Shown: in pieces, positions 44,257 to 52,154 of the stretch
Layout of the letters: each line of letters begins with the position of its first letter
How positions within the stretch are numbered: the first letter of the stretch is position 1
Assembly (NCBI RefSeq): GCF_013131805.1
Contig: NZ_JABJRC010000002.1
Location: 310,001-374,000 of the forward strand
Origin: Kribbella sandramycini
Lineage (GTDB): Bacteria > Actinomycetota > Actinomycetes > Propionibacteriales > Kribbellaceae
Direction: 5' to 3'
DNA: 64,000 nt
Program-made: the position numbers and the translations under genes
Notes under the pieces: generated by a model
Databases searched by the model: none
Seen by the model: only the letters and a program-made list of their open reading frames with translations
What the model was told of the DNA's origin: nothing

Positions 44257-44806
44257 CCCCGCACGCTAACCACGATCCCCCTTACCCACGGCCGATCGGC
44301 AGCTTGCTGCCAGAGAAGAAAGAGAAGCAGTCGCTGGGGTGCTGCCTGCCGAGGGGACTACGTGGCGCAAGACTCATGGGCCCGCGGACGGGGCGTCACG
44401 GCCCGGGCTTGTCGGCTGGTTGGAACGCGAGGGGGCCGGTGGTGAAAACTTCCTGTCCCTCTCGGTCAGGCGCGCGGCAGGGTACGCGGCACCTAGGTCG
44501 GGTCCCTACCTGCGACCAACGGATCAGAAGGCCGCCAGACCGCATCGACACTGGCCGATTTGAGCCTCACGACCCACGCTGAGTTCGGCCGATTTCGCGT
44601 TCTGCAACTCTGTTACTCACCAGCTTGTTCCAACGGTGGTTCACGGACTGCGCCGCGCTGGGCGCGCGCTGGCGGTCCGTTCGCCGCGCGCACTAGCTGT
44701 ACTGCCTGGGCAGTACAGCTAGCCCAACAGCTGCTCCTCATGATTGACCGGCCGGGCCGAGCCGCGCGATTGGCGAATCGTGGCTCGACCTGTCTTCCTG
44801 GGGCAA
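44257..44806. other. 550-bp gap without a gene; tRNA-like remnant
   Basis: No ORF here has convincing coding character. At 44508-44533 the minus strand reads like the anticodon arm and variable region of a tRNA (C-C-T-T-C-T-G-A-T-C-C-G-T-T-G-G), with CTG in the anticodon place, but acceptor and T arms are missing. Such fragments are sometimes left by elements that integrate in tRNA genes. A 30-bp palindrome lies further right. The gap forms the left edge of the lower-GC island carrying the RiPP genes. Confidence 0.4.
44693..44722. promoter_or_regulatory. 30-bp palindrome downstream of tgmC
   Basis: CTAGCTGTACTGCC-TG-GGCAGTACAGCTAG is perfect over 14-bp arms. It lies 85 nt past the tgmC stop. 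It might terminate the tgm operon, yet the 2-nt centre and absence of T-run fit a protein-binding site at least as well. Confidence 0.55.
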
Positions 44807-46018
44807 CTAGTGCGGCAGATTCCAGGACAGCGGACCCTGAGGGTCGCCGAACCAGATCGTTTGAGCCTCCGGCGTCACGGTGATGCGGAACTGGTCGAGT
44901 GAAGGTGAACCGGCCGCGCGCCACCGGGTGATGGCCGATTCGACTGAGTCCCACAGGTTGGTCGGTCCCGACTGGCGAACGGTGGCTGGCTCAGCTGATT
45001 CCTGCTCGAGGATGGCGACTGATCGTTGGCTCAGGTCAACGAGGTGATCGAACATTGGCCCATCGTCTAGGCCGTAGGTGACCAGTTGCGCATCAGGGAC
45101 AGCGAGTTGCGCGATGAACAGGGAGGTCCATCCCTCCCATGGGTCCAGGATCTCGGAGCCCGCAGCAGTCTCCCGCTCGGTTGTTCGGATCTTGTCGATC
45201 CACTCGTGAAAGTCGTCTCCCAGCGGCGGAGCAGCGTGTGGCCGGGCCGGCATGAACGAGTCGGTACTCCCGAGGAAGACGCCCTCCGCGGTGCCGTCTC
45301 CGGTGACTTCGAGTCGCACGAGCCCGGACGAGGCGTGGAGCCATCCAAGCATCGTCGTGAGAATCAGTCCGCCTGGTCGCGTCTGGGCGACCCATGCGGA
45401 TGGGATGTGCCGAACAGAGCAAGTAGCAATCACCCGGTCGTACAAAGCACCGGTTGGGCTCCCCAGAAGTCCGTCTCCCGTGACGAGGTCAGGCAAGAAT
45501 CCAGCCTGGGCCAGTGCCTTCCTGGCGCGGTCGGCGACGGCGGCGTCAACCTCGACAGACGTCACTAACGGGGCGCCGAGCCGCGCGGACAATAGACCTG
45601 TGGAGTAGCCGGTGCCTGTTCCGATCTCGAGGACCCGACTGTTCTCTTCGACCTGGAGTTCCTCCAGCATCCGCACGACCAGGCCCGGCAGAGTCGATGA
45701 AGACGTTGGAGCGCCCGCAACCGGCACGTCCGTGTCGAATGCGGTGATGCGGTGATTGAGCTGTGTCACCCAGGTTTCGTCGGTATAGGTCAGCTCCAAT
45801 CGTTCCGGCGCACCGACTAGCTCTGGGGTGATCGGCCGCCACATTGTCTCGCGGGGGCCATCGACGCGCTCGAAGAACCCCGGGATGAAGACTTCCCGTG
45901 GAACGGCCTCGACCGCGGCGCGCCAGGGCTGCGTGCGCAGATCGCCCGACTTCGCGAGTGCATCAGCTAGCCGCAGGCGTAGGGCCGTTGTCGGACTGTC
46001 GCCAGGTTCGACGGTCAT
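44807..46018 (-). CDS. tgmC: PIMT-like O-methyltransferase of a graspetide (ATP-grasp RiPP) cluster
   Basis: The 403-residue protein has ATGA coupling to tgmB. The N-terminal half resembles protein-L-isoaspartate methyltransferase: P-R-E-V-F-I-P, T-Q-L-N-H-R-I-T-A and the SAM loop V-L-E-I-G-T-G-T-G-Y-S-T-G. A C-terminal extension of about 190 residues is typical of the RiPP-associated subgroup and not of housekeeping PIMT (about 210 residues). In characterised graspetide systems this enzyme methylates an aspartate of the cyclised peptide, leading to aspartimide or isoaspartate. It is the last gene of tgmABC. Confidence 0.88.
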   Translation of the reverse strand: MTVEPGDSPTTALRLRLADALAKSGDLRTQPWRAAVEAVPREVFIPGFFERVDGPRETMWRPITPELVGAPERLELTYTDETWVTQLNHRITAFDTDVPVAGAPTSSSTLPGLVVRMLEELQVEENSRVLEIGTGTGYSTGLLSARLGAPLVTSVEVDAAVADRARKALAQAGFLPDLVTGDGLLGSPTGALYDRVIATCSVRHIPSAWVAQTRPGGLILTTMLGWLHASSGLVRLEVTGDGTAEGVFLGSTDSFMPARPHAAPPLGDDFHEWIDKIRTTERETAAGSEILDPWEGWTSLFIAQLAVPDAQLVTYGLDDGPMFDHLVDLSQRSVAILEQESAEPATVRQSGPTNLWDSVESAITRWRAAGSPSLDQFRITVTPEAQTIWFGDPQGPLSWNLPH

Positions 46019-46980
46019 CGAGTACCTCGTTCCAGTAGCTCAGCGAGGGCGGAGGTCATCGGCAGGCCTGTCTCGTCTTCCAGCCAGCCCCACTGGCCGT
46101 TCGGGTTGCATTCCAGGAAGACTGGCGCCCCTTCGCGAGGCACGGCGAAGTCGAAGCAGCCGAGGACGAGATCGAACCGCTTCATGTAGGCCCGCATACC
46201 GTCGACGAGTCCTGCTTGTGGCTCGACCACCGAGTAGGACAGATTGTCGTAGTCGTATCGCCAGTCCAGGAGATCGGGGTTCTTGGTCAGGATCTTGACA
46301 CAGAACACGTGGTCACCGATCACTGTGACACGCAGGTCCGCAACCTTGTCGCAGCGTGCCTGGAACAGGTGCATGGTTCCAGCGATCGACTCGTCCAGCT
46401 CGGTCGTTGAGACCTCCTTTACCCAAATGCTCGCAGGCCTGCCGTCGAGCTCGTGTATGCCGACGTAGAGAGGCTTGTAGATGATCGTTCCGACTCCTCG
46501 TGCGAAGGCCAGCGCTTCCCCGAGGTCGTTGGTGATGATCGTCGGCGGCACCCTGAGGCCAGCCGTGGCAGCGGCCGAAAGCTGGACAGGCTTGTACTCG
46601 GCGTCCGCGATCGCGTTCGGATGATTGACATACAGGCAACCAGGCAGGTCCGCGAGGAGTCCGCCTAGCCCGAAGCGGGCCTGCGCGGCAGCGAAGCGGG
46701 CGGCCGGAGGCTCCAGGTGAGAGAAGTCGAAGTCGTTCGGGCGGCGAAAGTAGAGCGACCGCACGGCCCTCAGATCGGCAAGGCGTGAAGGTGTGCGCAG
46801 CCAGCCACGCCATCCCCGCAAGCCGTTGATGTCAGCGGAGATGGCCAGACTGGTCGGGAAGTCGGAGGAATCGAAGCGGACTACCGGTACGTCGCGTTCG
46901 TTCAGTTCCTCGATCACCAAGTCAGCGGTCGGATCGTCAACCTCGGTCATGACCAAGACGGGGCGAGCATCGCTCGGCAT
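46015..46980 (-). CDS. tgmB: graspetide ATP-grasp ligase (macrocyclase)
   Basis: The 321-residue protein of the MvdD/TgmB family joins side chains (Thr/Ser hydroxyl or Lys to Asp/Glu carboxyl) of a precursor peptide using ATP. Visible are the N-terminal V-L-V-M-T-E-V-D-D-P-T-A-D, the Y-F-R-R-P triad region, the ATP-binding I-Y-K-P-L-Y and the metal-binding end F-L-E-C-N-P-N-G-Q-W, all characteristic of this group. Its ATG shares one base with the precursor stop (TGATG), and its stop overlaps tgmC, so the three genes are translated together. Confidence 0.92.
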   Translation of the reverse strand: MPSDARPVLVMTEVDDPTADLVIEELNERDVPVVRFDSSDFPTSLAISADINGLRGWRGWLRTPSRLADLRAVRSLYFRRPNDFDFSHLEPPAARFAAAQARFGLGGLLADLPGCLYVNHPNAIADAEYKPVQLSAAATAGLRVPPTIITNDLGEALAFARGVGTIIYKPLYVGIHELDGRPASIWVKEVSTTELDESIAGTMHLFQARCDKVADLRVTVIGDHVFCVKILTKNPDLLDWRYDYDNLSYSVVEPQAGLVDGMRAYMKRFDLVLGCFDFAVPREGAPVFLECNPNGQWGWLEDETGLPMTSALAELLERGTR

Positions 46981-47291
46981 CAGTCGATCCTCGTGTCCTG
47001 CCTATGGTCGGTGTCCGGCCGCGGACCAGATCCGTCTGATTTGTTGCTGGTCTTCGTACTTCTCTCCGTACCCACACGAGACTTGCTGTGTTTGCCCGGC
47101 GCCATGACGATCGTGCCGTTGGGCAGCTCGTACATGCCCCGCTGGGTGGCCGGGTCGATACCGGCCGGGTTTTCCTCAACAACACCGATCGATCCGTAAG
47201 GCTCGAGCCGGCGCAGCCCCCAGGGATTCGGCGAACTGGTCCCGACCGGAGCGGATCGGCTGACGGGAAATCGATCTGCATATCGGTACAT
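46980..47291 (-). CDS. tgmA: graspetide precursor peptide
   Basis: A 103-residue precursor from the second of two close ATGs (47291), 7 nt after AGGAGG; the ATG at 47297 is too near that site. The leader contains N-P-W-G-L-R-R-L-E-P-Y, the conserved leader motif of ATP-grasp target RiPPs, and D-P-A-T-Q. The C-terminal core, after A-P-G-K-H-S-K, is rich in Thr, Ser and Asp (T-E-R-S-T-K-T-S-N-K-S-D-G-S, then D-T-D and D-T-R-I-D). It offers several possible Thr/Ser-to-Asp ester links. Exact ring connections cannot be predicted from sequence alone. Confidence 0.88.
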   Translation of the reverse strand: MYRYADRFPVSRSAPVGTSSPNPWGLRRLEPYGSIGVVEENPAGIDPATQRGMYELPNGTIVMAPGKHSKSRVGTERSTKTSNKSDGSGPRPDTDHRQDTRID

Positions 47292-47357
47292 CTTCATACC
47301 TCCTAGATGAATGGGAGACCCTCCCGTCGCCCGCCGCGAAGCCGTCGCGAACCCTAT

Positions 47358-47377
47358 CGGTAATCCTAGGACTACCG
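47358..47377. promoter_or_regulatory. palindromic operator upstream of tgmA
   Basis: CGGTAATCCTAGGACTACCG matches its own complement at 9 of 10 paired positions, 66 bp upstream of the tgmA start. Fourteen of 16 bases (TCCTAG-n-ACTACC-n-GC) recur before the GntR gene, which makes this a probable site of that regulator. Confidence 0.7.
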
Positions 47378-47410
47378 GCACGGAGCGCCAAGAGTCATCA
47401 ACAGAAAGCA

Positions 47411-47450
47411 GCGTGCCCGCCCTTCCGATTGCTCGGAAGGGCGGGCACGC
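47411..47450 (-). terminator. strong hairpin terminator of the HIT gene
   Basis: An 18-bp perfect stem (GCGTGCCCGCCCTTCCGA with its complement) closes on a TTGC loop, 33 nt past the HIT stop. It separates the gntR-HIT transcript from tgmABC. Confidence 0.9.
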
Positions 47451-47482
47451 GGCCGGGATGGTGTGGTGCTACTGGCGGCTAG

Positions 47483-47956
47483 TCACAGCAGCATCGCTTG
47501 CAGTCCGTTGACCTCGATGAGGAAGCGCTCCTCGGGGATCTGTGGTTCACGGCCCTTTTGGGCGAGCAGTGGAAACGGCTGACCGGGTCGGGGATCTTCC
47601 ATGTATCTCGGGAGTAAGTGTGTGTGGAGGTGAGGGCTTGTGTTGCCCAGGGTCTCGTAGTTCATCTTCAGGGGCTGGTAGTAGGCCATCAGGGCCCGTG
47701 CGACCGTCATCGTTTCCAGCCAATAGCCGGCCGACTCTTCGTCGGCGAGCTCAATTGGTTCAACGATATGGCGTTGCTTCCAGATCGCTAGTGTGTATCC
47801 AGGCTGTACGTCGGCGCTTTGCAGATAGGCATCGACGTACTTTCCGAGGAAGATCCTCGCTCCCCATCGGTTGCGATCATGCCCCATGTTCTTGCAGAAG
47901 TCGCAATCTTCCCCTGATGTGAGGCGATCCCAGTTCTCGGGCCACCGAAGCGTCAT
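47483..47956 (-). CDS. HIT family nucleotide hydrolase/transferase
   Basis: A 157-residue protein from ATG 47956, overlapping the GntR stop as ATGA. The histidine triad is S-P-H-L-H-T-H-L-L-P near residue 125; a short cysteine pair (C-D-F-C) near residue 20 resembles the zinc site of some HIT proteins. Members split or transfer nucleotide phosphoramidates or AMP esters. Coupling to the regulator and closeness to a RiPP cluster suggest a linked role, but no mechanism is evident. Codon use has more A/T at third positions than the flanking genes. Confidence 0.88.
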   Translation of the reverse strand: MTLRWPENWDRLTSGEDCDFCKNMGHDRNRWGARIFLGKYVDAYLQSADVQPGYTLAIWKQRHIVEPIELADEESAGYWLETMTVARALMAYYQPLKMNYETLGNTSPHLHTHLLPRYMEDPRPGQPFPLLAQKGREPQIPEERFLIEVNGLQAMLL

Positions 47957-48750
47957 GCCGGCGCTGGTCCTTCCTCGCTTGTCCACATAAAGGCGAACTC
48001 GTGCTGGTCAGCGGCGTAGAGGTCGTCTGCGACCTGAAGTGGGCGGTTGGTCTCGGTGTAGTCGATGTGCAGCATGCGGACCACGGGGACTCCCGCATCC
48101 AGTGCGAGCAAGCGGCGCTCCTGCGGGTTCGGCATCCGCGCGCGGAAGACTTCTGTGCCCCAGGCTGGAGGATGGCCCAGTGCCTCGATCTCCGCATCTG
48201 GGCCGCGCTTCAATGCATCTGATGACTCGAGCATCGTTCCCTCCGCAAGCCAGAGCGGATAGTAACTCGCGGAGATCACTGCCGGGTTGTCGTCCAGCAG
48301 TTGCAGCCGACGACGCACTACGACGATCGCGCCAATTTCAATTTCCAGCCACTGCGCGACGTCGGCCGGCGCCTGCTCTCTGCCCACGCTCAAGAGTTGT
48401 CGAGATGGGACGCGCCCATTCAGCGCCGCCTCCACGTCGAACACCGGCTTGTCTGCTGTCCGATGCAGGTCGTGCCGATTCCGGGAAGAAACGCGCCGGA
48501 CCGGAGGTAGCCGGCGAACGAACGTCCCGAACCCCTTGCGCTTCACAACGAGGCCCTCGAGGACCAGCGCATCAAGCGCATCTCGAACGACAGTCCGACT
48601 TACTCCGTAGTCATTCTCGAACTCGCGTTCGCTCGGCAGCTGGCTACCTTGAGACCGGGAGCCCGAGTGAATTGCGGTCCGTAAGATGTCAGCCAACTGA
48701 TCGGCTAGCGAGCGATCAGAGGTCGGGTCCAGCATCGACCGATTCGCCAT
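47953..48750 (-). CDS. GntR/HutC family transcriptional regulator
   Basis: A 265-residue protein. The winged HTH is near residues 14-80 (S-L-A-D-Q-L-A-D-I-L, L-P-S-E-R-E-F, Y-G-V-S-R-T-V-V-R-D-A-L and G-F-G-T-F-V). The UTRA effector domain follows (V-V-V-R-R-R, A-S-Y-Y-P, V-V-R-M-L-H-I-D-Y). HutC-type regulators respond to small sugars, amines or metabolites. A motif shared between its own promoter and that of tgmA points to joint control of itself, the HIT gene and the graspetide operon. Confidence 0.92.
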   Translation of the reverse strand: MANRSMLDPTSDRSLADQLADILRTAIHSGSRSQGSQLPSEREFENDYGVSRTVVRDALDALVLEGLVVKRKGFGTFVRRLPPVRRVSSRNRHDLHRTADKPVFDVEAALNGRVPSRQLLSVGREQAPADVAQWLEIEIGAIVVVRRRLQLLDDNPAVISASYYPLWLAEGTMLESSDALKRGPDAEIEALGHPPAWGTEVFRARMPNPQERRLLALDAGVPVVRMLHIDYTETNRPLQVADDLYAADQHEFAFMWTSEEGPAPA

Positions 48751-48765
48751 GGTGCCTCCCTAGGG

Positions 48766-48781
48766 TCCTAGCACTACCAGC
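48766..48781. promoter_or_regulatory. GntR-site motif upstream of the gntR gene
   Basis: TCCTAGCACTACCAGC differs from the tgmA copy (TCCTAGGACTACCGGC) at two of 16 bases and is in the same orientation, 16 bp before the regulator ATG. An extra CCTAGG lies beside it. Likely autoregulation. Confidence 0.65.
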
Positions 48782-49289
48782 GACCTTCCTGAACCGTACC
48801 TTGCCTGCGAGCCGGAGGACGTGAGCGAAACATGTCCTCTTGAACGTCGTACCGCGCCGCGATGAGCCATCTGACCCGGCTCTCCGGCTCAGAATCGGAG
48901 AGGAGAGCGGCCGGCTCGTCCTTGTCGCGCACCTGCTCGGCCAACTTCTTAGCCGGCGCGAGTAGGCCGTTCCAAGCAGCAGCACTCAGGACGCCGAGGT
49001 ACACGTCCATCATGATCTGAAGTGTCGCGGCATCGAAAACCCCACGATCGTGACTCGCGGACCGTGAGCAGGCATCTGGGGTTATCTGTGCCCCCAATGA
49101 CTCGCCCTCGCCAGTCAACCGATCCTGGGACCACCCAGGCCCGCCGGCCGGTGCGACGGTCCGTACTTCATCGATCTCGGTTCCGTCTGGTCAGTGGCGA
49201 AACTTCAGCCGGATCATCACCTCGACCGAGTAGGTTCGGTAGTTGTCCCAGTCCTGGGTCTGCCCATGGCACTCCTCACTGCTCTTCAC
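48774..49289 (-). pseudogene. unrecognised gene interrupted by one in-frame TGA
   Basis: From GTG 49289 the frame reads V-K-S-S-E-E-C-H-G-Q-T-Q-D-W-D-N and on to I-R-L-K-F-R-H, then TGA at 49191-49193. The same frame continues at once with P-D-G-T-E-I-D-E-V-R-T and runs 139 codons to 48774, through a hydrophobic helix-like part (M-M-D-V-Y-L-G-V-L). One base change would give a product of about 171 residues. Alternatively the real gene is only the 114-codon part from TTG 49118. The family is not recognised. It ends over the GntR operator, so it belongs to the same island. Confidence 0.45.
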
Positions 49290-49401
49290 CGCCTTTGGGT
49301 GGGAAAGCGCTGGATGCCGAGGGTCATCCCCGCGGTCGCGTCAATCGGCCGGCCTCGATAGCCACCCTTGATTTGAAGGCGCGTGAGGATGAGCACGCTC
49401 G

Positions 49402-50967
49402 TCAGGTCCCGCCGGCCGGGGCGGCCCTGCGGGTTGCCGCGTCAGCCGTTGGGTTTGTTGGCGTGGGTGAGGTGGGTTTCGGGCCGCGGAGGGTTATGTA
49501 GATGAGGAGGGTGGTGGTGAGGGCTGCGCCTACCCAGAGGGCTTGTTGCCAGCCGGTGATGAAGGAGTGGCGGGCGGCGTCGATGATGTGGGGGGCGTGG
49601 GGGCCGGTGGTTTCGAGGGCGGTGGCGATGCCTTCGCGGGCGGGGCGGGCGGCTGATTCGGGGAGGTTGTGGAGGCGGTCGGCGATGGTGGCTCGGTAGC
49701 CGGCGGAGACGAGGGCGCCGAGGAGGGCGACGCCGAGGGCAGTGCCGAACTCGCGGGTGATGTCGTTGAGGGCGGAGGCGACGCCCTGTTTCGCAGGTGG
49801 TAGGGAGCTGGTGATGGCTTCGGTGGACGGCGTCATGCTGAGGCCCATGCCGATGCCCATGGCAACCATGCCGGGGAGGATGGACAGGTAGCCGCCGTCG
49901 ACCGACACGAACAGGGCCATCAGGGCGAGACCGGCGGCGGTCAGTGCGATGCCGATGGACATGGTCGGCCGGGCGCCGGTGCGTGCGGCCAGCTGCGGGG
50001 CGAGGGGAGAGGCGACCATCATCGTGATGGCCATCGGCATCATCGCGACCGTGGAGAGCAGGCCCGACCAGCCGAGAACGCCCTGGAAGAAGGGGAACAG
50101 GACGACCGCGATACCTGCCTGGACGCCGAAGACGACCAGCAGCGTGATCGAGCCGCCGCTCAGGCCGCGCTCGGCGAACAACCGTACGTCGAGTAGGGCG
50201 GCTTCGCGGCGGCGGCGCTCCCAGGCGACGAAGGCGGCCGCGGCGGCGAGCCCGATACCGAGGCTGATCAGGGCGACCGGCGATGTCCATCCGCGTTCGG
50301 GGCCTTCTTGCAGCGCGAAGATCAGGCCGGTCACGCTGACGATCGACAGCAGCGCGCCGGTGGTGTCGAAGGGGTGCGTCGCGCGCTCACGAGAGTTCGG
50401 CACCCAGGCGAGCGTCGTCGCCAGACCTGCCATGGTCAGCACCACCGGCAGCGCGAACAGCCAGCGCCAGTCCGCGACGTCGACGAGGAGCGCGGACAAG
50501 AACATCCCCAGGATGCCGCCACCGCCGGCGATGCCGGTCCAGACGCCGATCGCCTTACCGCGTTGCGCTTCAGGGAAGGTGGAGGTGATGACGGCGAGGG
50601 TGATCGGCATGATCATCGCGGCCCCGATCCCACCCGCGACCCGGGCCGCGATCATCACCTCCGCGCTCGGGGCGAACGCGGCGACGGCGTTCGCGACGCC
50701 GAAGACCGCCAGTCCGGCCGTGAGCATCGGGCGGCGGCCCAGCCGGTCGCCGATCGCGCCGAGCGGCAGCAACAGCGCCGCCAGGGTGAGCGTGTAGACG
50801 TTGATGATCCACAGGACGGTGTTCTGGGACGCCGCGAACTCCACGGCCAGGTGCGTCTGGGCGACGTTGAGCCCGGTGACGGACGCGATCACGGCCATCA
50901 GGGCGATCGAGACCGCGATCAGGATGTTGCGCAGCCGGCGCGCGTCCGGGGCGTTGGTCGTACTCAT
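49402..50967 (-). CDS. MFS multidrug exporter, DHA2 (14-helix, EmrB/QacA) family
   Basis: A 521-residue transporter with 14 predicted helices. Family motifs include the loop after helix 2 (G-A-I-G-D-R-L-G-R-R-P), and helix 5 contains G-I-A-G-G-G-G-I-L-G, the antiporter motif C style. It would expel drugs or metabolites with proton entry. It diverges from an XRE-cupin regulator gene, with a palindrome between the two starts, so it is probably the regulated gene. Confidence 0.93.
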   Translation of the reverse strand: MSTTNAPDARRLRNILIAVSIALMAVIASVTGLNVAQTHLAVEFAASQNTVLWIINVYTLTLAALLLPLGAIGDRLGRRPMLTAGLAVFGVANAVAAFAPSAEVMIAARVAGGIGAAMIMPITLAVITSTFPEAQRGKAIGVWTGIAGGGGILGMFLSALLVDVADWRWLFALPVVLTMAGLATTLAWVPNSRERATHPFDTTGALLSIVSVTGLIFALQEGPERGWTSPVALISLGIGLAAAAAFVAWERRRREAALLDVRLFAERGLSGGSITLLVVFGVQAGIAVVLFPFFQGVLGWSGLLSTVAMMPMAITMMVASPLAPQLAARTGARPTMSIGIALTAAGLALMALFVSVDGGYLSILPGMVAMGIGMGLSMTPSTEAITSSLPPAKQGVASALNDITREFGTALGVALLGALVSAGYRATIADRLHNLPESAARPAREGIATALETTGPHAPHIIDAARHSFITGWQQALWVGAALTTTLLIYITLRGPKPTSPTPTNPTADAATRRAAPAGGT

Positions 50968-51011
50968 GGATTCCTCTCGGCGAAGACGGTGTTGTCTCCG
51001 ACGGTAGGCAT

Positions 51012-51026
51012 CCCTAGCGCCTAGGG
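51012..51026. promoter_or_regulatory. operator between the MFS exporter and XRE-cupin genes
   Basis: CCCTAG-CGC-CTAGGG is a perfect inverted repeat with 6-bp arms, 16 bp upstream of the regulator ATG and 45 bp from the exporter ATG. Its place between divergent genes fits the dimeric XRE regulator. Confidence 0.7.
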
Positions 51027-51041
51027 CATAGACTCTTGCTT

Positions 51042-51614
51042 ATGACGCAAGAAGATGGCGCACTGGACAGCCTCGTACGCAAGCGCATCCGCGCCCTGCG
51101 CGTCGCCCAGGGCCTCTCCCTGGAGGAGTTGGCCGGCCGCGCGCACCTCAGCCAGTCAACCCTCAGCCGGATCGAAAGCGGTCACCGCCGCCTCGCCCTG
51201 GACCAGCTCGTCACCCTGGCCCGTGCCCTCGACACCACCCTCGACCAGCTCGTCGAGAACGCCGCCGAAGACGTCGTCATCACCCCGATGACCCACGGCC
51301 CCGGCACCCTCACCTGGCCCATGAAAGCCGATCCCTCCTTCAGCATCATGCGCCGCCGCCTCACCGCCGCCCGCACCGAGGACCCCGCCAAACTCCGCGC
51401 CCACCCCGGTCGCGAATGGTTCGTCGTCCTCTCCGGCACCGCCGTCCTCACCCTGGCCAACCGCACCTACCGCATCGAGAAGAACCATGCCGCCGAGTTC
51501 CCCACCATGCTCCCGCACGCGATCACCCCCGAACGCGGCCCCTGCGACATCCTCTTCATCTTCGACCGCCAAGCCCGCCGCGGCCACCGCGACACCGACG
51601 ACCAGGTCGACTAG
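51042..51614 (+). CDS. XRE-family regulator with C-terminal cupin domain
   Basis: The 190-residue protein is taken from ATG 51042. The HTH is at residues 12-68 (I-R-A-L-R-V-A-Q-G-L-S-L-E-E-L-A and S-Q-S-T-L-S-R-I-E-S-G). The cupin fold follows, with H-P-G-R-E-W-F-V-V-L-S-G and a second strand set ending L-P-H-A-I-T-P. This type senses a small ligand in the cupin and represses a neighbouring gene, here most likely the divergent exporter. Confidence 0.92.
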   Translation: MTQEDGALDSLVRKRIRALRVAQGLSLEELAGRAHLSQSTLSRIESGHRRLALDQLVTLARALDTTLDQLVENAAEDVVITPMTHGPGTLTWPMKADPSFSIMRRRLTAARTEDPAKLRAHPGREWFVVLSGTAVLTLANRTYRIEKNHAAEFPTMLPHAITPERGPCDILFIFDRQARRGHRDTDDQVD

Positions 51615-51662
51615 CGGCCGCCGCGAACCGGTTTCGACCTCGCGGTTCCCGGCCGGGATTGC

Positions 51663-52154
51663 TCAGCGGGTGCGGTCGCGGACGTCGGTGCCGTGTTCGG
51701 CGAAGGCTTTGAAGTCTTCGAGGTGTTGCTGGGACTGGTTGCGGAACATGCGGGGGAGGAGGAGGGCCATCGCGCGCATCGGGAGGGTGGTGAAGTGGAA
51801 CTCGCTGTCGCTCTCCCAGCGGGTCGACTCCGGGGTGAGGGCGGTCAGGCGGTCGCGGACGACGCTGGTCATGCCGGGGGCGGTGATCTCGCGATCGAAG
51901 TGGACGACGGCGCCGGCGGGGATGGCGGTGACGTCCGCGGGGTCGCGGCGGGTGATGGTTTCGGTGCATTCCATCTGGCGCTTGCCGGATTGGAAGACGA
52001 CGCGCGACGTGCTGCCGACTTGGCCGTACGGGCCGTTGAGCGCCTCGTGGAAGACGATGTCGCGGAGCCAGTGGGCGACTTTGGCGGGGTCGGCCAGGAG
52101 TTGGGCCACCTGCGCCTGGGGGAGGGCGATCTCGATCGAGTTGGTGTATTTCAC
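51663..52154 (-). CDS. SRPBCC (polyketide cyclase/START-like) protein
   Basis: The 163-residue protein starts at GTG 52154 within the stop of the gene before (GTGA). The SRPBCC opening K-Y-T-N-S-I-E-I-A-L-P-Q-A-Q-V is followed by beta strands and a long C-terminal helix (Q-Q-H-L-E-D-F-K-A-F-A). These proteins bind hydrophobic ligands in a cavity; no catalytic residues are diagnostic. Coupling to a second SRPBCC gene suggests a functional pair. Confidence 0.82.
   Translation of the reverse strand: MKYTNSIEIALPQAQVAQLLADPAKVAHWLRDIVFHEALNGPYGQVGSTSRVVFQSGKRQMECTETITRRDPADVTAIPAGAVVHFDREITAPGMTSVVRDRLTALTPESTRWESDSEFHFTTLPMRAMALLLPRMFRNQSQQHLEDFKAFAEHGTDVRDRTR

Noticed and set aside
44508..44533. 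A complete tRNA gene
   Set aside because: Only an anticodon-arm and variable-region-like piece is present; no acceptor stem or T arm could be paired.
44304..44582. Small plus-strand ORFs in the 550-bp gap
   Set aside because: No ribosome site, no domain, overlapping frames of similar length and low-information composition.
49191..49193. TGA read as selenocysteine
   Set aside because: No stem-loop of SECIS type was seen directly after it and the protein has no redox motif around the codon; a nonsense change is simpler.
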